In this document: positions 35,582-43,135 of the stretch, one piece after another | How positions within the stretch are numbered: position 1 is the first letter of the stretch | Layout of the letters: each line of letters starts with the position of its first letter | From: JBBSEX01 sp038239345 | Lineage (GTDB): Bacteria; Acidobacteriota; Terriglobia; Bryobacterales; Bryobacteraceae | Reading direction: 5' to 3' | Length of the DNA stretch: 64,000 nucleotides | Assembly (NCBI GenBank): GCA_038239345.1 | Contig: JBBSEX010000002.1 | Span: 124,001-188,000 of the forward strand | Position numbers and translations under genes: made by a program | The notes under the pieces: generated by a model | The model's input: the letters and a program-made list of their open reading frames with translations, nothing else | What the model was told of the DNA's origin: nothing | Database searches by the model: none

Positions 35582-36553
35582 CTAGGCGAGAAGGCCGCCG
35601 TGTCCCAGACAGGCTACTTCCCACCCTGTTACTCTATACCTCGCTAAAAGCGGAGGCAGGATCAAATCAACAACATTGGGCTTTGCCGAGCGGAAACAGC
35701 CCGGAGCCGCAATTACAGGTATATCGTCTTTGTAGCCCAATAATAACAAATTTCCTGGCTCGACAGGAGCCATAAATTTTTCCAGGTGGCAATCCGCGCC
35801 AGCCATCGCCTGTCCGATGATGTCTTCAGGACCCGCCGGAGCTGTCGTTGAAGCCGCCAAAATCACCGTCGGCTTGGAGCGCAAAAGATGTTGGAGAGCC
35901 TTGGTGGCCGAGCCTTCGTCCTCTATCGCCGCGATCGCGTACGTTACCGTTGCGCCTACCCGCTCGAGTCTCTGGCGCATAATGTTTTCGAATAACTGCC
36001 GGGCACGCTCCCCCGCCAATGGATCGGTATAAAGCACACCCACGGTGGGATTGCGGATCGGGCGCGCTTGCAAGATCGGCCCTCGTTCTTTAAGAATCGA
36101 GATGACGGCTTCCAACTGCTCTTTAGCGACGGCGAAAGGAACGCTCTTCACGGTGGCGATTCGCTGTCCTGCTTTTGCGTAGCTGAAATTAAGCACTGTC
36201 GCGATGGCGATACTGGTGGCGCAATTGATTTGCTTCAGCAGTTCATCGTCGAGCAAAACGCAACAGTCATCGGTGGCGATCAGGTTCGCCCGCCCACCTG
36301 CCGCGAGACGGATTTCCAGGCAGCCACATGACATTTCGGTGGCTACTTGACTAACCGCGTCATCTTCACTCACTTCGCCGTCTTCCAGTTCGGTCACCCA
36401 GACCTTATCCATCCCCTCCGTTTCCAGGAGTCGGATGTCCTCATCGGACAGGATGTGTCCCTTTGAGAAGAGTTTCTTGCCACCGGGTCGAAAAATCGTA
36501 CAACAAAGGATTCTGCCCGTAGATTCTTTGATATCGATTGTTAGAGCTTTCAC
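35582..36553 (-). CDS. molybdopterin-binding (MoeA/MocA-N-terminal-like) protein
   Basis: A 323-residue cytosolic protein of the MoCF-biosynthesis fold. The N-terminal part (GGKKLFSKGHILSDEDIRLL) is the opening seen in molybdopterin-binding proteins that are often fused to a MobA-like cytidylyltransferase. AGQRIATVKSVPFAVAK and the C-terminal TTAPAGPEDIIGQAMAGADC, VEPGNLLLLGYKDDIPVIAA follow. The cytidylyltransferase part is absent. I chose the GTG at 36553 (VKALTIDIKES) because GGAGG lies four bases upstream; a frame from 36595 would add 14 residues. It probably handles molybdenum cofactor, perhaps for a molybdoenzyme outside the window. Confidence 0.8.
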   Translation of the reverse strand: MKALTIDIKESTGRILCCTIFRPGGKKLFSKGHILSDEDIRLLETEGMDKVWVTELEDGEVSEDDAVSQVATEMSCGCLEIRLAAGGRANLIATDDCCVLLDDELLKQINCATSIAIATVLNFSYAKAGQRIATVKSVPFAVAKEQLEAVISILKERGPILQARPIRNPTVGVLYTDPLAGERARQLFENIMRQRLERVGATVTYAIAAIEDEGSATKALQHLLRSKPTVILAASTTAPAGPEDIIGQAMAGADCHLEKFMAPVEPGNLLLLGYKDDIPVIAAPGCFRSAKPNVVDLILPPLLARYRVTGWEVACLGHGGLLA

Positions 36554-36657
36554 GCGTCCTCCGCTTTCTTCTTTACCGCCTGTTGGCGGTGCCAAGTTCA
36601 GCTAGGGAGTGTTCTGCTCTCTCTTTAATTCTCAAAAAATCTTCGTAAAGGTTTGTC

Positions 36658-37209
36658 TTATTTATGTAGGACTATCGTCGATAAAGTACTGATTGGAAGG
36701 TGATAATTTGCATCCGATTCCGCTCGTAGGGGCTCGCCTTCCCGTAGGCGTTTCAACATCGCGATTTCATCGCAAGCCTGGAATTTCGGGCATCGCAAGC
36801 AATCTTTCCATGCTTTTAGCGGGAGCTCGCCGCGTTCCACTTCGTCGAATCCCAGCTTGCGAAAAAATCCCGGAACATAGGTAAATGCGAACAAAGAATA
36901 AAGCGCATTTTCGCGGGCTTCTTCTTCCAAAGCCGCGACTACAACGCGCCCAATACCCTGGGTCTTCTGCTCCGAGAGTACTGCCAGCGAGCGAATCTCC
37001 GCCGAGTAGGGCGTATAGAAATGAAGCGCGCCGCAGCCAAGCAGCCGCGTGTCGGCATGGATTACGGTGAAATCGCGAATATTTTCCGACATCTCAAATT
37101 CCGTGCGCGGCAGCATTACGCCATCGGCCGCATAGGAGTTGATGAGAGTCAGAAGCGCGGGGATATCGCGTAGTTGCGCCTTCCGGACGCTGAGGTCGGC
37201 CGCCGTCAT
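36658..37209 (-). CDS. argA: short-type N-acetylglutamate synthase (GNAT)
   Basis: A 183-residue GNAT protein. It has a standard acetyl-CoA loop (EIRSLAVLSEQKTQGIGRVV) and FAFTYVPGFFRKLGFDEVE. Next comes the signature LPLKAWKDCLRCPKFQACDE, with three spaced cysteines, found in stand-alone amino-acid N-acetyltransferases of arginine synthesis. It overlaps argB by four bases as the third gene of argCBA. It acetylates glutamate, the first step of the pathway. The C-terminal 25 residues (PLRAESDANYHLPI) extend beyond the GNAT fold. Confidence 0.85.
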   Translation of the reverse strand: MTAADLSVRKAQLRDIPALLTLINSYAADGVMLPRTEFEMSENIRDFTVIHADTRLLGCGALHFYTPYSAEIRSLAVLSEQKTQGIGRVVVAALEEEARENALYSLFAFTYVPGFFRKLGFDEVERGELPLKAWKDCLRCPKFQACDEIAMLKRLREGEPLRAESDANYHLPISTLSTIVLHK

Positions 37210-37991
37210 TGGCCTTCCCGTGTGTGAACTAAGCGGGTTCCAACCGGGTCACCCGAGATCAGGCTGGCGATTACTCCCCGCGAGGCTCCTGGGGCGATAA
37301 CGACTTCGCCGACGCCGCCCGATAGCGCCGCTTTTCCGGCTTCCAGTTTGGCCCGCATCCCGCCCACCGCGATCCCGCTGGCTATCAATTCGTCGATCTG
37401 TGAGAGCGAGAGAGAGTCAAGAGTCCGGCCCGCCGCACCCCGCACGCCGTCGACATCGGTTAGGAAAAACAAGTGGTCGGCTCGAAAACCCGTCGCGCAG
37501 GCCACCGCCATCTGATCGGCGTTGACGTTATAGCGTCCGCCGCTGCGATCTCCGGCCACGCAGGCGATTACCGGCAAGTACCCGTTAGCGGTGAGCAGAT
37601 TCAGCAACTCGGGATTTGACCGGACCACTCTACCGACCGAACCCAATTCCGGATCGAGCGTCTCGGCCTCCGTGAGTGCCGCGTCGATGCCGCTCAATCC
37701 AACGGCGAGGGCACCCGCCGCGACAAACGAGGAAACCAGCTCATGGTTGACACTGCCCGCCAAAACTTTCAGAACCGCGTCCATGACCGCTGGCGTGGTT
37801 ACCCGCAGACCATTCACGAAGTGGCTTTCGATGCCGCGAACCGCTAGAAATCCGGTCATCTGACGTCCACCGCCATGTACGACCACCACCTGTGTATCGG
37901 GCGAAATTACAGCCGCGATTTCCGTCGTCAACCGCGTCCGCGATTCGAGCGTATCGAGCAATGCCCCGCCCAGCTTGATCAGGATGCGCAT
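37206..37991 (-). CDS. argB: acetylglutamate kinase
   Basis: A 261-residue amino-acid kinase that phosphorylates N-acetylglutamate. Motifs are RILIKLGGALLD (ATP phosphate loop), VVVVHGGGRQMTGFL, RYNVNADQMAVACATGFRAD, LFFLTDVDGVRGAAG and GIAVGGMRAKLEAGKAAL. The length is normal. It lies two bases after argC and overlaps argA by four bases, so all three are co-translated. Confidence 0.95.
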   Translation of the reverse strand: MRILIKLGGALLDTLESRTRLTTEIAAVISPDTQVVVVHGGGRQMTGFLAVRGIESHFVNGLRVTTPAVMDAVLKVLAGSVNHELVSSFVAAGALAVGLSGIDAALTEAETLDPELGSVGRVVRSNPELLNLLTANGYLPVIACVAGDRSGGRYNVNADQMAVACATGFRADHLFFLTDVDGVRGAAGRTLDSLSLSQIDELIASGIAVGGMRAKLEAGKAALSGGVGEVVIAPGASRGVIASLISGDPVGTRLVHTREGQ

Positions 37992-37993
37992 GG

Positions 37994-39010
37994 CTACAGT
38001 AAGCCCTGCGTTTCCGGGAAGCCAAGCGCGAGATTCATGTTCTGCACCGCCTGGCCGGCGGCACCCTTCACTAAATTGTCGATCGCCGACACTACGACGG
38101 CCCGGCCGGTAGCGGCGTCGAATCGAAAGCCGATATCGCAGAAGTTAGTATGTTGTACCGCGTGCAGGTCAGGCACTTGGCCTGGCGGATAAAGCCGTAC
38201 AAAGGACTCATCGGCGTATTGCTTACGATAAATAGCTAATAAGTCATCGGCGCTGGTGATATTTTTCGCCCGGAAGTAGATCGTCTCTAGAATCCCGCGG
38301 TTGATCGGCAAGAGCTGCGCCGTGAAGCTGAGATCGCGCTCTGCGAGATCGCAGATTTGGAGCACTTCGGGCACATGGCGATGATCCAGGATGGAATATG
38401 CGGAGAAGTTTTCGGCCACTTCGCAAAATGCGTTTTTGAGTGTTGCTTTACGACCCGCGCCGCTGACGCCGGACTTCGCGTCACACACGATTCCCGCCGC
38501 AAGGTCGACAACCTGCGCGGCAATCAGCGGGCGAATGGCTAAATTCGCCGCAGTGGGGTAACAACCGGGATTCGCTATCAGACGTGCGCCGGGGATGTCG
38601 CCACGGCAAAATTCGGGGAGGCCATAAGCGGCCTCGGCGAGGAGGTCCGGTTGTGTATGTGCCGCTTTATACCAGCGGGCATAATTCTCAGGAGTCCGTA
38701 AACGGAAGGCGCCGCTAAGGTCAATTACCTTGGCACCGGCGGCGAGAAAGCCTGGCGTCAGTTCCAGTGAAACCTCAGGTGGCGTCGCTAAGAAAACAGC
38801 GTCGAGCCCAGCCGATTGAACGGCGTCGGCAGTACAAGGAATTCGCTGCGGTCCAACAAAATTGATCGGTTTCGGGCGGTCTTCGGAATCCTGGCGATGT
38901 TCCAACAGAAAAACCTCGACGCCGCCATGGCGTGCGAGGATGCGTACTAATTCGGCCCCACTGTAACCGAGGAATCCGGCGACTCCGACTTTTTTAGTAT
39001 AATTATTCAC
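37994..39010 (-). CDS. argC: N-acetyl-gamma-glutamyl-phosphate reductase
   Basis: A 338-residue ArgC. It has the NADP-binding loop VGVAGFLGYSGAELVRIL, the catalytic cysteine in LIANPGCYPTAANLAI and the RHVPEV His region. The GTG at 39010 is the closest start to the conserved N-terminus (KKVGVAG). Another GTG at 39031 would add MVYLFIE, and neither has a good ribosome site. It is the first gene of argCBA and its start is overlapped by a tandem ARG-box-like operator. A promoter was not recognised. Confidence 0.93.
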   Translation of the reverse strand: MNNYTKKVGVAGFLGYSGAELVRILARHGGVEVFLLEHRQDSEDRPKPINFVGPQRIPCTADAVQSAGLDAVFLATPPEVSLELTPGFLAAGAKVIDLSGAFRLRTPENYARWYKAAHTQPDLLAEAAYGLPEFCRGDIPGARLIANPGCYPTAANLAIRPLIAAQVVDLAAGIVCDAKSGVSGAGRKATLKNAFCEVAENFSAYSILDHRHVPEVLQICDLAERDLSFTAQLLPINRGILETIYFRAKNITSADDLLAIYRKQYADESFVRLYPPGQVPDLHAVQHTNFCDIGFRFDAATGRAVVVSAIDNLVKGAAGQAVQNMNLALGFPETQGLL

Positions 39011-39029
39011 TTCTATGAATAAATATACC
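38996..39029. promoter_or_regulatory. tandem ARG-box-like operator (candidate ArgR/AhrC site)
   Basis: Two 14-bp sites match the ArgR core TGAAT-WWWW-ATTCA: AGTATAATTATTCA (38996-39009) and TGAATAAATATACC (39016-39029), each with two mismatches. Their centres are 20 bp apart, two helical turns, as in E. coli paired ARG boxes. The region is strikingly AT-rich against its surroundings and overlaps the argC start. No argR gene is in the window, so the regulator is inferred. Confidence 0.6.
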
Positions 39030-39079
39030 ACGGGCTGAGCGCAGTGGTGCCCTACGCTTTGGACAACACCGCTGCTGTT

Positions 39080-39310
39080 CTAACAACCGTGGAGTCGCCG
39101 GTGGTCTTTTAAGGCGGTGTGGGCTTCGCGGGTTGCGTGACGTTCGGCTTCCACCCAGCTCTTGAGGTCGTTGTAGGTGCAATTGGAGTGGGATGCGGCT
39201 GCTATTGACATTCTGTGTGTGGCATCGGTATAGGCCATCGTCCGCTGGTGGAGGGCTTGGAGCAGGTCGAACCGCGCACGGCAAAATGTCAGGTGCTTCG
39301 CGATTTGCAT
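39080..39310 (-). CDS. small helical protein of unknown function
   Basis: A 76-residue frame starting MQIAKHLTFCRARFDLLQAL, with AAAGG six bases before the ATG at 39310. The product is helical and polar (YNDLKSWVEAERHATREAHT, ALKDHRRLHGC) and has a composition unlike a random frame. It contains three cysteines and several histidines, so metal binding is possible but not shown. It lies between the HEAT-protein gene and argC. No family was recognised. Confidence 0.45.
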   Translation of the reverse strand: MQIAKHLTFCRARFDLLQALHQRTMAYTDATHRMSIAAASHSNCTYNDLKSWVEAERHATREAHTALKDHRRLHGC

Positions 39311-39383
39311 AACTGACCTTTGCATGGCCAGCAACCAGAAAGAAACTGGGAATGTGCCGCAAACCCTCATACGTTTGCTGGAT

Positions 39384-40247
39384 TTACAGGCGTGAGAGCA
39401 CGGCTTTTGCCTGGGTGATTTCGGCAGGTGTGTAGCGGCGGCCGGGATCCACTGTGAAGGGGAACGGATGAACCAGGAGCTCATCCAGGGCATTGATCGT
39501 TACATCACAGACGCGGATGAAGTAGGGGCCATGCGAGGGCCCAACGTTCTTTCCGGGACGCACATCGTCCAGAAGCGGGGCGACTCGCGGGGCGAGTTTC
39601 GGATCGTGAATATACGGCAGGTCGGCGATGAGAGAGGAGCGGGTGAGCGGATCGTCATTCAGTAGCGCTTGGAGGTAAGCTTCGCGGCTCCCTAAATCGC
39701 CCAAACGGGCGAGTGCCAGGTCTATGGCATGACGGGTATGCTCATCCTTCTCGCGTCCTTTGGGACCGCCCACAGCGGGAATATCCTGCGGTCCTCCGAT
39801 CTTGCCCGCAACAAGAGCCATCTGCTCACGGACGTATTCATCCTTGTTTGTGGCCAACTCCTTTTCGATCAGCGGCAGGTCGGCGGCTGTGGCGTGATGA
39901 TGCAGGAATCGGGCGGCGGCGGCGCGGACGGTAGCCGTACGGTCTTGTAGGGCGCGAAACAGGCCGTCCTTGCCCGATTTTCCGCCCGCGATGTCGAGAC
40001 TCCAAACGGTCAATTCGCGAATCTCGGCGTCTTTATCGTTAAGGAGCGGCAAGAGGGCAGGTCCGGCGTCGGGGCCGATGCCACTGGGCGCCTCCACGAT
40101 GGACCATTGCTTCTGCTGGACGCTTGCGACCACTTGTTGCGGGCTCATACGGCTATGCCTCCCCTTTGGTGCATTGGGCTGCGCGGCCGCCACAAATGCA
40201 GTTGCCAAAATTCCGAACATAATCGCGATCCGCCGCCGATCTGTCAT
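39384..40247 (-). CDS. secreted HEAT-repeat protein
   Basis: A 287-residue protein with a signal peptide (IMFGILATAFVAAAQPNAP). The mature part has HEAT units such as LPLLNDKDAEIRELTVWSLD, LFRALQDRTATVRAAAARFL and YLQALLNDDPLTRSSLIADL. The C-terminal third contains GPYFIRVCDVTINALDELL. It starts three bases after the stop of the zincin gene, so it is the fourth member of that operon. It is probably a scaffold; the partner is unknown. Confidence 0.8.
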   Translation of the reverse strand: MTDRRRIAIMFGILATAFVAAAQPNAPKGRHSRMSPQQVVASVQQKQWSIVEAPSGIGPDAGPALLPLLNDKDAEIRELTVWSLDIAGGKSGKDGLFRALQDRTATVRAAAARFLHHHATAADLPLIEKELATNKDEYVREQMALVAGKIGGPQDIPAVGGPKGREKDEHTRHAIDLALARLGDLGSREAYLQALLNDDPLTRSSLIADLPYIHDPKLAPRVAPLLDDVRPGKNVGPSHGPYFIRVCDVTINALDELLVHPFPFTVDPGRRYTPAEITQAKAVLSRL

Positions 40248-40250
40248 CGC

Positions 40251-41327
40251 TTAGAACGGATTTAGGGCGCGCCGCCGGGCCCGGGCCACTTCCCCGTCAC
40301 TGGTGTCCACGGGCAGATCCTTGACCATCATGAACGATCCCGCCTGGTTTGCGCCGTAACCGACATCATTGCGATGGGCCGGAACCTGCGCCGCAAAGCC
40401 CAGACTGGAGAACATCAAGGTACGAAGCGTCCAGATATCGCCGCGAATCTGAGCCCCCGCGGCGTTCTGATCGGAATGCTGCGGACTATCCAGATAGTGA
40501 CAGAGTTCGTGGGCTACGGTTTGCGAGGTTCCGCTGTCGGCGATAACGAGGCCGAAGCCTCGTGGACGGGCGACGTCATTGGCGAACGTCAATCCGGTGA
40601 CCTCGTTCGCCGCTTGCACGAAGTAAACATTAATGCCCGACCTGGACACCGCGGTGTTGATTATCTTGGAGAACTCAGTGAAAGATTGCGGAAGACTCGT
40701 CGTCATCTGTCCGGCGTTCGCCAGTCCATTCACCGGCGTTTGCACGGTCTGCGCCGGATCGTATTGAAACTCGATGCCGCCGATGCGCCAGGTATTGTTC
40801 ACTTCTTGAAAAAGCTGCACTAAAGTCTGGGCCGTACGAGTGGTCGGTGTCCCGTTGATACTTACCAGGTGCGCTTGCACGCGCAATCGATGCAGCTGAT
40901 AAATGTGCGGTTCCAGTTCCCCCAGAACCGGACCGTCGGCCGTTCCCAAATGTACTTGAATCTTGACGGGACGGCTAGCGGCGTCCTGCTCGCCCTTAAC
41001 TTGAAAGATTCCATCCGCCGCCAGAGGGCCGCCGCCGGCCGGAGCCTGTACGGTAAGGATCGCGGTGTCGGTGCTGGACACGAACAGCGGAGCGGTATCG
41101 TCGATATCCTCCCGCAGCACCTTGATCCTTACAGTATCGCCGGTGGTTATACCTACCATCGGCCCGCGAGCGTCCGAGGAACCCCACGTACCCGGTCTGG
41201 TCCCCATGGCGAAACCGCGGTCGTCAATATCGGGAGCATCGATCACAGGCGGTCCGGCGACGGCGCGGATGAAGCGCACGGGAACGATGATTTGTTTATT
41301 CAGGCGAACCTTAACTTTAACCGCCAC
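40251..41327 (-). CDS. zincin-type metalloprotease candidate without signal peptide
   Basis: A 358-residue protein. The N-terminal 150 residues are beta-rich (MAVKVKVRLNKQIIVPVRF). Residues 165-300 resemble a metalloprotease domain: FTEFSKIINTAVSRSGINVYFV, then HELCHYLDSPQH (His273, Glu274, His277, His284). The HExxH zinc motif is present, but the third His is seven residues after the second, not six as in metzincins, so the fit is imperfect. LRTLMFSS near residue 305 could be the Met-turn. No signal peptide is seen. It lies in an operon with two peptidoglycan-binding genes, which suggests an exported effector or wall enzyme. Confidence 0.65.
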   Translation of the reverse strand: MAVKVKVRLNKQIIVPVRFIRAVAGPPVIDAPDIDDRGFAMGTRPGTWGSSDARGPMVGITTGDTVRIKVLREDIDDTAPLFVSSTDTAILTVQAPAGGGPLAADGIFQVKGEQDAASRPVKIQVHLGTADGPVLGELEPHIYQLHRLRVQAHLVSINGTPTTRTAQTLVQLFQEVNNTWRIGGIEFQYDPAQTVQTPVNGLANAGQMTTSLPQSFTEFSKIINTAVSRSGINVYFVQAANEVTGLTFANDVARPRGFGLVIADSGTSQTVAHELCHYLDSPQHSDQNAAGAQIRGDIWTLRTLMFSSLGFAAQVPAHRNDVGYGANQAGSFMMVKDLPVDTSDGEVARARRRALNPF

Positions 41328-41329
41328 TG

Positions 41330-41857
41330 TTATCCTCCCGCCCGGGCCGTTAGTTGGCCTTGTAAGGCTGGCGTAACATTGGCATCGGGGAGAACGGCTT
41401 GATCAACTTGAAAATCGAGAACAGATCGCTCGAAATCGAAATTCTGGGCGTTGTCGATGCCATTCCCATCGGTTCCGCTATGCCCGATCTGGTAGCCGAG
41501 CAGCCGCAGACGCTGTTGTTGGCCGTCCAATTGGGCTATCGGCGCCAGAGCCGCGGCGTCGATACTAATTTCGTATTCCGCAACCACGGTGGTTCCGTTC
41601 ATCAGTTGGAGCGTGGAAGTTCCACCGGGTGGGACGCGGACATCCATCTTGCCGTCGGCTGGAGTAACTCCGGTCTGCACGACGGCGCCGGCGATCAGCA
41701 CCTGGAAGTTGAGTCCGCTAATGCCGCGTACATCGCCCTGCGGGAAGCCGGGTGAGCGCTGAAAGTGGATCGGCACCGGAGGTGGCAGGTTCAACGTATT
41801 AAACGCCGTCGAACTATCGACCAACCTTGAGATTACGCGATTCGGAATCGTACTCAT
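41330..41857 (-). CDS. peptidoglycan-binding-domain-like protein
   Basis: A 175-residue protein. Residues 25-105 are beta-rich (VRGISGLNFQVLIAGAVVQT, GGTSTLQLMNGTTVVAEYEI). Residues 110-175 resemble a PG_binding_1 domain: QQQRLRLLGYQIGHSGTDGN, FERSVLDFQVDQAVLPDANV, TPALQGQL. The family normally has a D...A..FQ..L...G..T core, which is partly kept. It overlaps the upstream LysM gene by four bases and lies two bases before the zincin gene. No signal peptide is visible. Confidence 0.62.
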   Translation of the reverse strand: MSTIPNRVISRLVDSSTAFNTLNLPPPVPIHFQRSPGFPQGDVRGISGLNFQVLIAGAVVQTGVTPADGKMDVRVPPGGTSTLQLMNGTTVVAEYEISIDAAALAPIAQLDGQQQRLRLLGYQIGHSGTDGNGIDNAQNFDFERSVLDFQVDQAVLPDANVTPALQGQLTARAGG

Positions 41858-42462
41858 TGACCGAATTTCTCCTTCAATTTGTCGCGAGTGGCCGCGTCGG
41901 CTTCACCCGTGACGGGCAGCTTTTGCTGTTCCTGGAAAGCTTTCAAAGCTTCGGCGATGTTGTCCGTTCCATATCCAAGATCGGTGAGCCGGCCTCTCAG
42001 GCCCTCATCGGTGTCGACCGGATCGACGGTGCCGAAAACGAATTCGAAGACGTCCTTGGTGGAACCCTCACCGACGATTAGACGCCCGGCCTGGGCGTGC
42101 GGGGGAATGGAGGCCCGGACATATCCCGCGCCATCGGCCGACCCACTTTGCGATACACCGTCGATCACCAATTCGTAGTGAACGCCACCGCGGGGTTTGT
42201 CGGCGTCGAGCAAGAGGATTTTTACTTTGGCAGGCGTATCTTTCGTGGCGAATTTATGGCGTTGATCGGTGGCGCACGATTCGATTCGCGGATCCAGATC
42301 AGGATAAAAGACGATATCACCCGGATATAGAACGTTAGGGTCCTTGCGCCGCTGCCGGAGTTCGCTGTTTTCCGGACGGTTCCAAACCGTCTGCCAGGTC
42401 AATCCATATTGGTCGGCAATACTGCTGATGCAGTCGCCGCGCTGCACTGCATGGTTCGGCAT
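41854..42462 (-). CDS. LysM and peptidoglycan-binding domain protein
   Basis: A 202-residue protein. Residues 3-50 are a LysM domain (AVQRGDCISSIADQYGLTWQ, NVLYPGDIVFYPD). The centre (VKILLLDADKPRGGVHYELV) is beta-rich. Residues 140-202 are a peptidoglycan-binding domain (LRGRLTDLGYGTDNIAEALK, FQEQQKLPVTGEADAATRDK). There is no signal peptide. Proteins of this LysM-plus-PGB build, without signal, are often found beside contractile-injection (T6SS-like) genes; that association is recalled, not tested. It is the first gene of the four-gene operon. Confidence 0.8.
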   Translation of the reverse strand: MPNHAVQRGDCISSIADQYGLTWQTVWNRPENSELRQRRKDPNVLYPGDIVFYPDLDPRIESCATDQRHKFATKDTPAKVKILLLDADKPRGGVHYELVIDGVSQSGSADGAGYVRASIPPHAQAGRLIVGEGSTKDVFEFVFGTVDPVDTDEGLRGRLTDLGYGTDNIAEALKAFQEQQKLPVTGEADAATRDKLKEKFGQ

Positions 42463-42566
42463 ATCGGGCGCCCCTGCGATCTAATGCGTAAGATCGGTCA
42501 CAATAGGGGCAACAAGAATCGAAAGTTACCAGAACCAGAGGGCGAATGCAAACCTCGAGTAGTGAA

Positions 42567-43031
42567 CTAGCGCTGTTCTGAAACGGACCTTTCGGCCAGT
42601 TCACCTAGTAACGGCAGGTGAAATACCTCATCTTGCGTCACTTTGATAATCATGAATATCCACGTGAAGAAGACTACCGCTTTCAACAGACCGGGCATAA
42701 AGAAGTGGAAGCCGGGGAACCCGCCGGCGAAACCCATCATGGGTCCGACGACCCATTCGACGATAAGCCAGGCGACAAAAAGGTACAGTCCCTGAAAAGC
42801 GTGAAAGCGCACGATGGGATCGCGGCGAAAGCGCTGCGAGGCGAGAAAGATGATAGCCGGGACCCAGCCAATGATGGGGATATAGCAAAGCAGCGACGCG
42901 GTCCGATTGCTGACACCGTTAAGGTAGTCGGGGTTGATGGCCGCCGCCGTACGGGCCTGGCGGGCGCCGCATCTGGCGCAAAATACATCGGTTACAGCGA
43001 CTTGTGTTCCACACTGGCAGCAATAAGGCAT
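42567..43031 (-). CDS. DUF4870-type membrane protein with N-terminal zinc ribbon
   Basis: A 154-residue protein. The first 25 residues are a zinc ribbon (MPYCCQCGTQVAVTDVFCAR: CxxC pairs). About four hydrophobic helices follow (SLLCYIPIIGWVPAIIFLAS, GLYLFVAWLIVEWVVGPMM, AVVFFTWIFMIIKV) with the FRRDPIVRFHAFQ motif of DUF4870. I chose the ATG at 43031 rather than 43097 because the family begins at the zinc ribbon. The function is unknown. Confidence 0.82.
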   Translation of the reverse strand: MPYCCQCGTQVAVTDVFCARCGARQARTAAAINPDYLNGVSNRTASLLCYIPIIGWVPAIIFLASQRFRRDPIVRFHAFQGLYLFVAWLIVEWVVGPMMGFAGGFPGFHFFMPGLLKAVVFFTWIFMIIKVTQDEVFHLPLLGELAERSVSEQR

Positions 43032-43135
43032 TGTCCGCGACCCCCTGACTGTTTCTACGTTACGCTGAAAGCGATTGTTCAGCAAGAATTGGGCCACGCC
43101 CCCGGGGGAAAGTCTCGCCGCGCGGCTAATCTTAG

